Of a DNA stretch of 64,000 nt, positions 24,067-35,095 are shown one piece after another (within the stretch, counting starts at the first letter, position 1; every line of letters starts with the position of its first letter). The notes under the pieces are model-generated. The model searched no databases. It had not been told where the DNA came from and was given only the letters and a program-made list of their open reading frames with translations. This DNA comes from Oegoconia quadripuncta (Eukaryota; Arthropoda; Insecta; Lepidoptera; Autostichidae): the NCBI GenBank assembly GCA_949316235.1, contig OX438741.1, forward strand, positions 27,099,324-27,163,323, given 5' to 3'. A program made the translations under genes and the position numbers.

Positions 24067-24326
24067 CTAGCTTTCCGTCCGCGGCTTAGCCTGCGTGGAA
24101 TAACTTTATCGCGGAAATGTGTTTATCCCGCAAGAACTACTTATCGGGATAAAAATATCCTATGTCTCAATCCAGGATATATTCTACCTATATTCCAAAT
24201 TTCATCCAAATCCGTTCATCCGTTTCGCCGTGATTGAGCAACAAACAAACAAATAAAAACTAATCAAATAAAAAAACAAACAAATAAACAAACATCCAAA
24301 CTTTCGCATTTATAATATTAGTTAGA
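24067..24326 (-). mobile_element. Helitron-like element, minus orientation
   Basis: In reverse it ends CCGCGGACGGAAAGCTAG|T and begins A|TCTAACTAATATTATAAATG. The interior matches the 6881-7104 and 41887-42099 copies: TCCGTTCATCCGTTTCGCCG, CCTATGTCTCAATCCAGGATA, and AAACAAACATCCAAACTTTCG next to (AAAC/AAAT)n expansions. It sits directly after the LINE tail. Confidence 0.6.
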
Positions 24327-25063
24327 TAGTAAGATAATTTTTAGAGTTTCGTACCTGAAAAAAAAATGTAACTCAGTCACTTTGTTTGTCTGTTGTCCGC
24401 CAATTCCCTATAAAATCAGTCGACAGTTCAGCCAAATCCGAAAGTAACTGAAGTGTAATTAAAACACATTCTTTAAAGTAGTTTTGAAGGGTCACTTTGG
24501 TGATTAGTTTCTATCGAGAGACATTTATCCGTCTATTTTCGGAAACATTCGATATCTATTACCATAATATTATTTACACTGCCGAATGACGTGCACTTTT
24601 AGAAAATATTAGTTTTAAATAATGTTAAACAGACCATTTATATGTCAGTCACCATAAGCTTTCATAAGATATTAAGGTAATCCTTATTACCCGACAGCCC
24701 CAAAAGGAGGGTTATGTTTTTCGAGTGTATGTATGAAATGCAAGGTGTCTGTTTGATCCCTAGAGTGTCATACTAGGATACATTTTATGGTAAAAATCGA
24801 ACATGGCGCCCACAAAATACAAAATATGCTGTCGGGTTTTTTGGTGTTTAAATACTTAAATAGTTGATTTTTCGTATGAAAAGGTGGGTGAAACAATTTT
24901 TAGTATATCGGAACATTCATTTGCCGAGATCAGAGTCGATGGTTTTTTCTTCTCAATTTGAATCACAGATATAAATCACACAACAAAAGATGTGAAAATA
25001 AATCCAATTGTAATACAGATGATTACTAAATTGTACATAGGTATCGAGAATTGTACAAAATGC
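24327..25063. other. No gene seen
   Basis: AT-rich. GTTTCGTACCTGAAAAAAAAA with TGTCTGTTGTCCGCC at 24352-24410 looks like an old retroelement 3' fragment. Nothing else was recognised. Confidence 0.4.
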
Positions 25064-25537
25064 CCGTTAATCCAAACTTTGCACTTTATACATAGTGGGC
25101 CACGCACAGGTAGAATTCACGGAAACTTCAACTTTATAAACTTGTAACATCTTTTAGCGTAATTATTTCAAGTAGGTATCAGTTCCCAAATTCATGCTTC
25201 GCCTGGTCACATGCGATTCCTCCTACAATTCAAAGTTTTGTTTAGAATTTAGTTAAAATAAACCCAGTGCTCCTGCATTTGGTTCGTTTCGTAGAAACTT
25301 TTGATTAGTCTCAATATGTACTGACGCAGTGCTATTAACTTTATATGTATATATTGATATTTACGTGAAACTACTGATTGTTATGTGAACGGACTCTCAG
25401 AGCTCTGCAGGAGCTAATACTGTTTACTGCATTGCAACTACAATCACATCTCTCTTTCTTTTTCCTATGTAGGTAGGTATATCCCAATTTCTTTCTATCG
25501 CAACCCGCTATGCTACATTTTAGCTGGCGACAGAGTT
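25064..25537 (+). repeat. 474-bp direct repeat, left copy
   Basis: Identical by eye to 26151-26624, with a constant offset of 1087 and no indels. It starts CCGTTAATCCAAACTTTGC and ends GGCGACAGAGTT. The two copies flank a LINE insertion exactly. Confidence 0.92.
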
Positions 25538-26150
25538 TTTTTTTTTTTTTTAATCTATAAATATTTTTTTTTTAAGAGGGTTTGTTCTGTACAGAATATG
25601 CCACCCTCATAGTATCTGCTTGAAACCCCATCACCGCCGCTTAATACCTAGATTCACTATGTTGTACAGCATCCTGGCCATCACCGAGTTTGGGGACGCC
25701 AAGACACTGTTACAACCTCCTATCTCAAACAAATTACATACTATTTGAAGTTGCCTTCTTTCTGCATCGTTCCGGACACATTCCATTAAAATATGATACA
25801 CGTCTTCTGTGACCCCACATTCCGTGCAATGCGGTGATGGTATTTTACCCATTGAGTATCCGAAACTATTTAATGGAATATGTCCTGATCGAAGCCTGAA
25901 GGCCGTGACAATGTTTGTCCTGCTCATATCAGCGTCTCCGAACCAAGGGATATGGAAAGGCTGAGGTTGGATTGTTTTGTACCATATCCCCTTATACCGA
26001 GATCGCTCGTCAAAATACTCCTTCCAATTGTCGTGGCAAAGTCCTTTAACAATATGTATGATATCTGAGTAAAGCGGTGTAGAATTGGTGGTTTCACCAT
26101 CTGTCGCAGCTTCCCTTGCGAGACGATCTGCCTCCTCGTTTCCGGAGATA
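25538..26150 (-). mobile_element. 5'-truncated LINE with RNase H C-terminus
   Basis: In minus orientation the protein starts at the end of an RNase H domain (GISGNEEADRLAREAA). It continues through a linker and a typical C-terminal zinc knuckle HCTECGVTEDVYHILMEC (C-x2-C-x7-H-x4-C), and stops at 25640. The 3' untranslated region has an A-rich stretch and a poly-A tail, seen as poly-T at 25538-25552. Such RNase H plus C-terminal CCHC layout is known for I/R1/Jockey-group LINEs. The open frame is intact for the ~170 codons present, and its flanking repeats are identical, so the insertion is recent. The first ~13 residues of the open frame lie in host DNA (26151-26194), not the LINE. Confidence 0.88.
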
Positions 26151-26624
26151 CCGTTAATCCAAACTTTGCACTTTATACATAGTGGGCCACGCACAGGTAG
26201 AATTCACGGAAACTTCAACTTTATAAACTTGTAACATCTTTTAGCGTAATTATTTCAAGTAGGTATCAGTTCCCAAATTCATGCTTCGCCTGGTCACATG
26301 CGATTCCTCCTACAATTCAAAGTTTTGTTTAGAATTTAGTTAAAATAAACCCAGTGCTCCTGCATTTGGTTCGTTTCGTAGAAACTTTTGATTAGTCTCA
26401 ATATGTACTGACGCAGTGCTATTAACTTTATATGTATATATTGATATTTACGTGAAACTACTGATTGTTATGTGAACGGACTCTCAGAGCTCTGCAGGAG
26501 CTAATACTGTTTACTGCATTGCAACTACAATCACATCTCTCTTTCTTTTTCCTATGTAGGTAGGTATATCCCAATTTCTTTCTATCGCAACCCGCTATGC
26601 TACATTTTAGCTGGCGACAGAGTT
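26151..26624 (+). repeat. 474-bp direct repeat, right copy
   Basis: Same sequence as 25064-25537. It ends GGCGACAGAGTT and then continues into unique sequence (GCAGATACAGATACG). Confidence 0.92.
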
Positions 26625-27391
26625 GCAGATACAGATACGCGCAGGTGCCTGCCGCGTCGCTATACTGTGCTGTGCTGCATACAAACCAATTTAGAAATAT
26701 TTTGTCGCATGGTGCAGAAATTCGCCGCTTACCACTGCGCAGTCAACCGCCGCCGAGAAGAAACTTTAATATTTTAAATGTCAAGAAGCATCTATTGATT
26801 CAGGAGGATCTATCAATCCTTAATCTTGTATCAATATCATCCATCATTTTAGCCACAGGTTGTCCATTGTTGAACATAGGGCCATGTATTTCGAAATTTG
26901 GTAGCAACTTGACATCCACATATTTAGAAAAGATAAGAGAATTTAAGAATAGAGAATCAATGAAATGTTATTGTTAATGAGGAGGGCAGTAGATAAGTAT
27001 ATCAATCAATCAGTCAAAATTTCTTTTTCCTTATAAGAAAATTGATAGTTGAAAATACTCAGTTTTTTGAAGCTACCAGAAGTTCGAAATTTATGGTCAA
27101 GAAATACAAAGGTTGTTCTTTTTAATGTCGATACGTTAGGTAGTATGGTAATATTTGTTCGCCGATCCTCTACGCGGATGGAGGATGAGGATGACATTTA
27201 CGGACAATACTTTCTGATTCAGCCATCCAAAGGTTATAATCGAGAGCTCATTTTTCATCAAGATTTCAGTGGCATTTTGATAATTGTCGCATAAAAAATA
27301 TATTTTACAATGAGAAGGAAATATAATGAGAGAAAAATGCATAAATACAAAGGGCTTTTCGAGCCGAATCTTTTTTCGAAATTTTTTTCTA
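26625..27391. other. No gene seen; GC-richer patch and retroelement scrap
   Basis: 26625-26760 is CpG-rich (CGCAGGTGCCTGCCGCGTCGC), and the plus frame 26597-26977 crosses it without any domain. In reverse, 26845-26885 reads GGCCCTATGTTCAACAATGG, then ACAACCTGTGGCTAAAATGA, which resembles a lepidopteran LINE 3'-end motif. Confidence 0.35.
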
Positions 27392-27395
27392 TTAA

Positions 27396-27475
27396 CACTT
27401 TCATGGACACTGAACGCCTATAGACGTAATAACAATAAAACCTCTATTGTGTCTGGTTCAGTGTCCGTGAAAGTG
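27396..27475. mobile_element. piggyBac-type MITE, 80 bp
   Basis: The inverted ends CACTTTCATGGACACTGAAC and GTTCAGTGTCCGTGAAAGTG (one mismatch) are flanked on both sides by TTAA (27392-27395, 27476-27479), the piggyBac target duplication. The centre contains AACAATAAAACCT. It has no coding capacity. Confidence 0.8.
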
Positions 27476-27479
27476 TTAA

Positions 27480-28799
27480 TGAATTGAACATTTAATGTTG
27501 CGTAGGAGAGGTCAAGTGGAATCACGTGTGTAGATACTCTAACGAAAAATTAGTGCCGATCCGGGTATCCGGAAATGCTGTCAAATCTGCTGCTTAAAGG
27601 CAACCAAACTGAAATAGCCAAGGGGATATTTATGAGTATTCGCGGTAATACCAAGTTGTGGGTACAACACCTGTGAACACATAAGGCATTGGCCCTGGCG
27701 AATGGAAAACTACTTATTCAACGGTAGGTTTATTGTTTCCATTTTAAGCTTTTCACTGTGTCGTTTTCTAGACAATTTTAATCAAACAGTTTTAGCTCTC
27801 ATGCACCTCCATTTCGTTCCTAATCTCCAAAGCACTCGGACGATTATTAATTCCATTTAATCTCAAAGCCGGAGGAGTAATTACGTATAAACTTTAAAGT
27901 ATACGCGTATTTATTTGGAAACGAGCGAAGAATAATAAAAATGGGTAATTTCGTGCAAAAACATTTCAGCTTCATTGTTTTATTATCTTAAAAGAGTTCA
28001 AAATTAAGGGATTCGGTTTAATTATTTTTATTAATCACAATCTGTAAACTTTATTTTATCATAACCTTGTATTTGACGGAGGAATTAATGTATATCTCCT
28101 TCTTGTCATTGCTTGGACTAAAAACTAATACTTAAGTATTAGTAATATTTTTAAGTAAATAGGTACTTGTGTTGCGATTCACACTTATAGTGTTTTGCGA
28201 TTTACACTTATTAGACGTGAACTCTTGAGGTCAGATTCATCCTGAAGGTTGTGCAATCGAATAAGTTTCATGAAATTTTTAAACTTTTCTTTATGAGTGG
28301 ATAAAGAATATATAGCCTATGATTTGCTGATCACAGCAAAATAGACAAATTATGATTGCTTTGAAAATGTTATTGCTTGGCCAAAGATGTACGTGAACCA
28401 GTAAATGCCTAGTGACTTTAGCAAGACATAAAGATTACAGAATAGTAAAACCGATACCAGCAGGGATTTCGTACATAAAAAGTTAACACAAACCATTCGG
28501 TATATCGATGATGAAGGGTGAAAAAGAGAGAACTAAGAAAAGAGAGATCTTATGCATTGTATTTTTTCCGGTCCACATATTGCAAATTTATATTATAAAA
28601 AAGTATTCACACCACAGTCAAAGACAAATTCATTAGCTACTTTAACGAGCACATCAATCAACGGTCTTGTCGTGGAAAGAACTGGTGTAATTGAGATTGT
28701 GTCTTTTTAGAGACACGGGCGGTTCGTGCATCTGTCTCACGTAACGTATCTTATGTCCTGTATAGTTCTGTGGTGTATTACCATCGCCGAGGTTAATAA
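27480..28799. other. AT-rich stretch, no gene seen
   Basis: No frame with family features and no bounded repeat recognised. 28676-28800 is slightly GC-richer and could be old repeat DNA next to the LINE start. Confidence 0.4.
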
Positions 28800-28987
28800 C
28801 CGGCCGAGCTCTCGACCTTCTGAATTCTTATTTGAGTAACCGAGTTCAGAGGGTTGATATCAGTGGCAATACATAGTCAGGGTCGACAGTCTGTATGGGC
28901 GTCCCTCAAGGCTCCATTCTCGGACCATTTTTGTTTTTAATTTACATAAATGACTTGCCAAACCTTGTAAAGAATAAACATGAAATA

Positions 28988-30356
28988 CCGTCGAGAGCAA
29001 AAGTTACGGGTCACTAGCATTTACTTCAATATCTTGAAAATGAATAAAGCTAGCGTATTGAAATAAATTGAACCTTATAGGCAATGTAATGTTATTAAAA
29101 TAAAATGCATTAAATTTATTACTGATAGTTTATTTTATTTAAAACGAAAAAGTAAAAATGGCGTCATTTGTTTGCAAAACCAAAATTGGAAATATTGAAC
29201 TTTTTATATTTACATGTAATTTTGACACATTTTAGTACTTGGCATTAACCCCATGTGCTGTCTGTATCACTGTAATGCGATTCGGCTGCTGTACACCAAG
29301 TTTCTGAAACACTGTTGGGGAATGTTCTCCCATTCCTCTACCAATGCATGTTTCAACTCACGCAGCGTAATTGAAGGACGATCTCGTTGCCTTACGCGTC
29401 TTCCAAGCTCGTCCCAGGCATGCTCGATTGGGTTAAGGTCGGGACTACGTGCTGGCAACACCATGGGATGAATACCCACATCATGCAGGTAGTCTTGCAC
29501 TACACGAGCAGTATGGGGATGGGCGTTATCGTGCATAAAAATAGCATTTTCACCGAGTCTTGCCATAAATGGACCGACGTGCTCATTTAGCATTTCTTCC
29601 ACGTACCTTTCGCCATTCAGAGTACCATTTTCGATCAGTACTAGCTCTGTTTGACTTTCCGCAGAAAATCCAGCCCACACGAGTACCGAACCTCCACCGT
29701 ATGCCACCTTTTCTTCAGTACAGGCTTGCATGAATCTTTCTCCTGGTCTTCTGTACATCTTTGCCCTTCAGTCATGTTTATACAGCATAAATTTAGATTC
29801 GTCCGAGAACACGACTTTTGACCAGTCTTCAATCGTCCAATCCGAGTGTTCGCGTTTATAAATTCGTCTTGCTGTACGATGGTGCCTTTCAAGTTTAGGA
29901 CCATGTGCCGGTCTAAATTGTCTCAAATTTGCTTCACCATGTCACCGTCTGACAGTCCAAGCACTGGGGTTGTTTGCACCAAGCTTCTCGCTGGCCTCTC
30001 CCATTTTCTAGCATAGTGAGGATTCTCGTACATTCCTCTGGTGTAAGTGACATAATTACTGTTTTAGTAATAACTATTCGATACCTAGGACACTTCTTTT
30101 ATACACATTTTATGACAGAACAGAAACAAAAGCATAGAAAGTTGCGAAAATTAGAAATTCTAATTTTAACAAAAACGATTATCTGGTTTATATTTTTTTT
30201 AATGCCATTACTTCACGCCAACCAATAAGTTTTTACACGTGTAATGAAGGTTTATTAAATTGTCTATAAGGTTCAATTTATTTCAATACGATAGTTTTAT
30301 TCGTTTTCAAGATATTGAAGTAAATGCAAGTGACCCGTAACTTTTGCTCTTGAGTG
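28988..30356 (-). mobile_element. Tc1/mariner-like element in the LINE
   Basis: About 100-bp inverted termini begin C(A/C)(C/G)TC(A/G)AGAGCAAAAG, then TTACGGGTCACT, and run inward through AATAAATTGAACCTTATAG. The target TA is duplicated (28986-28987 and 30357-30358). Removing the element and one TA restores the LINE reading frame. The transposase gene inside is broken, so the copy is non-autonomous. Confidence 0.9.
29267..30053 (-). pseudogene. Tc1-like transposase, inactivated
   Basis: Starting at ATG 30053, MSLTPEECTRILTMLENGRG is the usual Tc1-like N-terminus. A frame slip follows, then LGANNPSAWTV and a stop, and most of the paired helix-turn-helix region is missing (RQFRPAHGPKLE follows at once). 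The catalytic part reads WSKVVFSDESKFMLYKHD, an in-frame TGA (29768-29770), then 163 open codons to 29267. These hold MHDNAHPHTA and SPDLNPIEHAWDELG. The spacing between the last Asp and the Glu is 34, so the DD34E triad is present. The intact protein would cut and rejoin DNA at TA sites. This copy cannot make it. Confidence 0.88.
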
Positions 30357-31544
30357 TAGTATTGTTTGCTGACGATACCTCTGTGTTGTTTAAAGTAAAT
30401 AGACTAAAATTAAATTATGACGACATGAACAATGCTATTTCTCAAATAGTAGAATGGTTTACGGCAAATAATTTGTTACTGAATGAGAAAAAAACTAAAT
30501 GTGTAAAATTTGTACTGCCTAATGTCAGGGAGGTGCCCACAAATATAATGATAAAAAAAATCACTCTAGACCTTGTTCAGTCCACTGTATTTTTGGGCAT
30601 TACTTTGTACGCCAAATTACAATGGGGTCCTCATATCCATAAATTGGCGAAGAAGCTCAGCTCTGCAGAGTATGCAGTCAAAAAAATTTGACAAATATCG
30701 GACGTAAATACTGCTAAATTAGTATATTTTAGTTATTTCCATAGCCTGATGTCTTACGGTATCTTGCTGTGGGGAAATGCCGCGGATATAAATACAATCT
30801 TTGTTTTACAAAAACGAGCCGTTCGCGCAATTTATCAATTGAGACCTGCAGTGTCACTTAGAGACAGATTTAAAGAGTATAATATTCTAACCTTTTCGTC
30901 ACAGTACATTTTTGAAAATCTAATATATGTCAAAAAAATGTAGCATCATTTAGGAAAAATAGTGATAAACATGATGTCAATACAAGAAATAAAGATACAC
31001 TTGCAGGTCACATAAGTCGCCTCCACAAAGTCAGTAATTCATTCAAAGGGTTATGTATACGCTTTTTCAATAAAGTCCCTGTTGATATACAAAATCTTCT
31101 TTTCAATAAATTTAAAGATACTATAAAACAGAAACTTATTAAGAAAGTATATTATAAAATATCAGATTATTTAGATGATAAATAATCATGGACATAACCA
31201 GCCCGTTCGTATAACCAGGCTAATTCACAATTAATAATGAAATATTATAATATAAAATAATAATTAATAATTTTGTAATATAAAAACCTTTTTTTTAAAA
31301 GAGCGACCTCTCGAGTTTCTTCCTAGGGAATGTCAACAAGCTTGGAGTATCTAAAGTAGATATCTAATTTCCTCCTTAATTATACAATAATTTTTGTTTT
31401 ACAAAATACACAAAAAGTATACTCCCCGCCCCGATCTCTTTCTAACTATGCTCAAGCGCAGATCAACCCTTGAGCAACATTAAGTATTTCAGTAGAGTAA
31501 ATCTTGTTTCGTTATGAGGACTATATAATAGATATCTGCTTTTA

Positions 31545-31690
31545 CAAAATCAAATCAAAATCAAAAAAATGCTTTATTTTGTAGGTACACAGGGTACACT
31601 TAAAATAGTCAGATTTTACATTTTTAAAGCTACTGCTTGTTCAAAAGGCAATTTTCCCCTGAGAAGAAGCAGCATTTTTGATTTTGATTT
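31545..31690 (-). repeat. Retroelement 3' fragment, minus strand
   Basis: Read in reverse it goes from CTTCTTCTCAGGGGAAAATTG to a tail of (ATTTTG/TTTGAT) units, similar in kind to the (TTTGAT)n tail of the LINE at 23516-24060. TTTTGATTTTGATTTTGA also appears on its far edge. Confidence 0.4.
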
Positions 31691-32280
31691 TGAATATTCC
31701 GAAGAAGGCGAATATTATACAAGTTCGTTCGTTATAATATAAATATTGAAATGGACTTATTTACTACAAACAATGACCCATGTATATTATATTTTTATGA
31801 TGTACCTACGTATAAATGTTCGATGGGATTTTATTAATAACAAAACATATTCAATTCACAACTCCGCTTTCAGCTTATTTTATGTGAAATGGGTGAATTA
31901 TTATTTGCATATTATATAATACAAAGCCACTCAAAGCTCATAATAATTTAATATACGTATTGACTTTAATATTTTATTATGAATTATTATTATGTTTATG
32001 TCAAATTAACCTAGAGATAAGTACTTAATTTATCGTGGATGCCGCAAAAGGCGAGTAAGGGAACATAATCCTAACAACATAAATCAGTGATGGGCCATTG
32101 GTGGGAACGAGCTCCCAAAATATCTAGTTTTAATTAAGTTTTGTAGGTTTGTATCTACACGTGATTTACATTAACATGTAAAAATTTTAAATTGATTTTG
32201 TAGTTTTTGTTACAGCTTTTTATATCTACAAATTGAATTGTAATTGTTTGGAAACATTAAACATAGATTTATATGTTCTA

Positions 32281-32348
32281 CACGTTCCAGTACATAACCC
32301 TCCTCTCGACCTATAACAATAAAACTTGTATAAGTGTCCCGGAACGTG
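32281..32348. mobile_element. piggyBac-type MITE, diverged
   Basis: The inverted ends CACGTTCCAGTACA and TGTCCCGGAACGTG surround AACAATAAAACTTG. The right flank keeps TTAA (32349-32352); the left flank is TCTA. It belongs to the same terminal family as 62918-62989 (CACGTTCCGGGACAC type). Confidence 0.6.
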
Positions 32349-33594
32349 TTAAGTATCATTTATAAACTAGGCTAAAATTTGTGAAACTTTTCATGACACG
32401 TTGTCTTAGAGACGCACACAAGTTGAGAGTTGTGACATAACTTTGCTTAGAATAGTCACTCACTTGGGAGTATTGTTCTACTGAAGTGCGCTATGAAACT
32501 TGTAAAACCAACATAGTAACTTTCATGAAAACTTATTTAGAATGGTGACAGTAAAAGTAAAGGATTGGGTCACAGTTGGAGTTTACGAGTTTTGTATCTC
32601 AATGTAGGTTATACATATACACGTCAACTGGTAGCGTTGTATCAGATTAGTGGTCATCAGTCAGTTCTTTCAAGTGACACTTGTAGGCCACTAACTTAGT
32701 TTAACGACGGGACCGACTCTTTAATTGTCACGGCGACACACGACAACACTAATTTGAAAATACTATCTAGTGGTCACGCTATAGATTTGGACTGCCGTAT
32801 GCTTAACTTCTCTATTCGAAAACGAATAGCAAATGCAACTGCTCTGCAAGTAGTTTAATTAGTCCTATCAATAAAATAATTGTAATGGAGTAATTGTACG
32901 GAAAATAACAAAATCTAAGTTTTTAAACGACTTCAAAGAAGGAGGAGGTTCTGTATTCGGGGCGTATTTTTTTGTTTAATTATTGAGCGCTCTTCGTTGC
33001 AACACTCGAGTATGTCTAATAGGCCGCCATTGTACCTACCACATTTTTAAGTTCCATGTTTATAGTACTGTAACTACTGTTGGTCTGCAATATTTGTATT
33101 GTATTGTACATCAAATAACATGGTATCTTTAGTACCCATACCGAAAAACGGATATGGAAGAATATGGAGAAGTTTAATTCATCGACGCAATAGTGATATA
33201 TTGTCCACTGAATCATACATTTGCATTTTTTTTACTTATTAATATACCTATACAGTTCATTTACGTCATAAAAAGTTACCCACATACTTCATTAAAAGCT
33301 AATCTTCGGAAGGAAATGGAAGGAAACTATGATTTGTGTAGATTTATCCATACCATACCGCTACCATAAATACATGCACAAGTTTTTTAGGGATCATTAG
33401 CTCAGAAGGTAACTCTAGGATCCTTATTGGATCACTTTGTAAATCACCTGTTTATATATATACATATGTCTGTCAGTATGTGTGTGCATTGATCTGTTTG
33501 TTCGCCTGTCTGTCTTTCAAGACCCTTTTTCTCAGAAAGACTAAAAGGTAGCAAATTTAAATGAATATCGAATACAGTAGAAGATCTCCACAAC

Positions 33595-33660
33595 GATCGG
33601 TACTATGCCAAGAGAAGGCCTTTGTCCAGCAGTGGACGTTTTTCAGTTGATATGATGACG
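33595..33660 (+). repeat. LINE/SINE 3'-end scrap
   Basis: It contains GGCCTTTGTCCAGCAGTGGA, then CGTTTTTCAGTTGATATGATGA, the widely repeated lepidopteran 3'-end motif. Confidence 0.55.
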
Positions 33661-34829
33661 ATGACTGTAGAAGATCTAGAGAGTAGTCCAGTCCTGCAAA
33701 AAGTTCAAGTTTCTAAAAACGTTTAGTAGATAAAGAGATATAGCTATACATTTCCAATACCACACGTTTTCCCATACTAATTGCCGCAATCACTGATCAC
33801 GGAAATAATTAGAGTTTTGCTATGAAACAAGGTTTCAATAATTCCTATACCTATGTGGAATTATTGTGCAATAAATCATCTCATTATTGGCTAGTGCCAG
33901 CAGTCCTACTCGCACTATAGTCTTTTTAAGCCTCGACAAAAAGCGACGGGTGTTATGTGTTCAACACATATTTTGGTCCCTAGAACTGGATATAAATTAA
34001 ATAAAATACATTTATTTCAGTAACTTAAAAAATAAAAAATTACATTAAAAAATTTCAAAATTATTACATTCGATTATATTATTATAATTGTGTCATTAGT
34101 ATTCCATCTATCATTTAGATTTACATATTACATACTTTTTATGTATTTAAATAGTTTGTACCTTATATTATAAAATATTTATTTGTTCGATAAATGTTGT
34201 CAGGGGTTTTTTCTAAATTCTCAATTTATAAAAATATTAAGTAAGTTATTTAGAATGCGCCTTTGATCCGAGATTTACAAGTGCACCTAGATATAATCAT
34301 AAACCAAACAGAAAAATCGTTATTAAGAAGGCAACTGTTATTACCTGGGGGTGTTATCCCTTGGTTATCCCAAACAAATATGAAAGTAACGGATTATGAT
34401 CACATTTTCCTTTACAACCCCCTCCATCGCTTTATCTGGTGAATAGGATGCAGGCCGAGGGAGAAAGGGCTTTTTTCACATTAATTTTTTAACGAAAAGG
34501 GACCACATGTAGTCGCCGAGGATTATGGCAGATAGCTCGACCCCTCGCCGTATGACAAGTGTGTTACTAAATATTTTATTAGTCAGATTGCCATTGTTTT
34601 TTCTCTTTGTTCAATTTTGTCGCTCTGATACGTCAGATAAAAGTCTCTATAAAGTATAGAATATGTTTTCCCTCTTCCTATCAAGTTTAAAGACTTAGAT
34701 ATGCATATTGATGGCAGAACAAGGCACAGCTCTTTGGGAAAGCGAAGCTTACAGTGGACATTACGGTCTGGAGAATAAAGTAGATATAGAAAGCTAATAC
34801 AAGATATTGCAGTAAAATTAAGTTTAAGA

Positions 34830-35095
34830 CATTAATAAGACCACCGATTGGTGTAGTGCATAGTGGTCTCGTCTGCGAAAGCAACGGTCGCTGGTTCTGC
34901 AACTGTTTATGTGATAAATACGAACAATTATTTCAGGGTCAGGAATGTTCATATAAATATTTATGTAGGTATATTTACCCGTTATCTAGTTTCCATAGCT
35001 TTGCTTAGTTTTGGACTAAATCATTGGTTATATTTATTTATTAAATGTTGCTGTAGCTTTCTTTCTGTAATAATTTATTCTGTCATTACGTGATC
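34830..35095 (+). mobile_element. tRNA-derived SINE, diverged
   Basis: A tRNA-like head (TTGGTGTAGTGCATAGTGGTC, B box near GGTCGCTGGTTCTGCAAC at 34887-34904) is followed by GGTCAGGAATGTTCATATAAA, TTTACCCGTTATCTAGT and CCATAGCTTTGCTTAGTTTTGG. Related pieces are at 61740-61925 (plus) and 61135-61245 (minus). Confidence 0.6.

Larger units (their letters stand above)
28800..31325 (+). mobile_element. LINE (RT to C-terminus), split by Tc1-like element
   Basis: The left part (about 28800-28987) reads RALDLLNSYLSNRVQRVD, an in-frame TAG, then [18 protein letters not shown] and [13 protein letters not shown]. The right part resumes in the same frame at 30359 with VLFADDTSVLFK, the catalytic FADD box, then WFTANNLLLNEKKTKC and a TGA at 30689-30691. 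It continues through the C-terminal domain (SYGILLWGN, RAVRAIYQL) to a one-base slip near 30943, ending YYKISDYLDDK-stop at about 31184. The 3' UTR similarity to 23516-24060 runs to about 31325. It is a 5'-truncated, mutated non-LTR reverse transcriptase of a CR1/Jockey-like group. The endonuclease part is absent. Confidence 0.82.
31326..34829. other. No gene seen; small repeats inside
   Basis: AT-rich. Recognised pieces are a reverse retroelement 3' fragment (31545-31690), a MITE (32281-32348) and a LINE 3' scrap (33595-33660). 34340-34560 is a less AT-biased patch without coding signs. Confidence 0.4.

Noticed and set aside
25631..26194. A 187-aa host protein
   Set aside because: RNase H tail, CCHC knuckle and poly-A tail show it is the end of a LINE. 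Its first residues are read from flanking host DNA.
26597..26977. 126-codon plus frame
   Set aside because: It starts inside the 474-bp duplication and runs through unrelated CpG-rich DNA without any domain.
29641..29904. 87-codon minus frame next to the transposase
   Set aside because: It is a shadow frame of the Tc1-like transposase; the true frame carries KVVFSDESKF.
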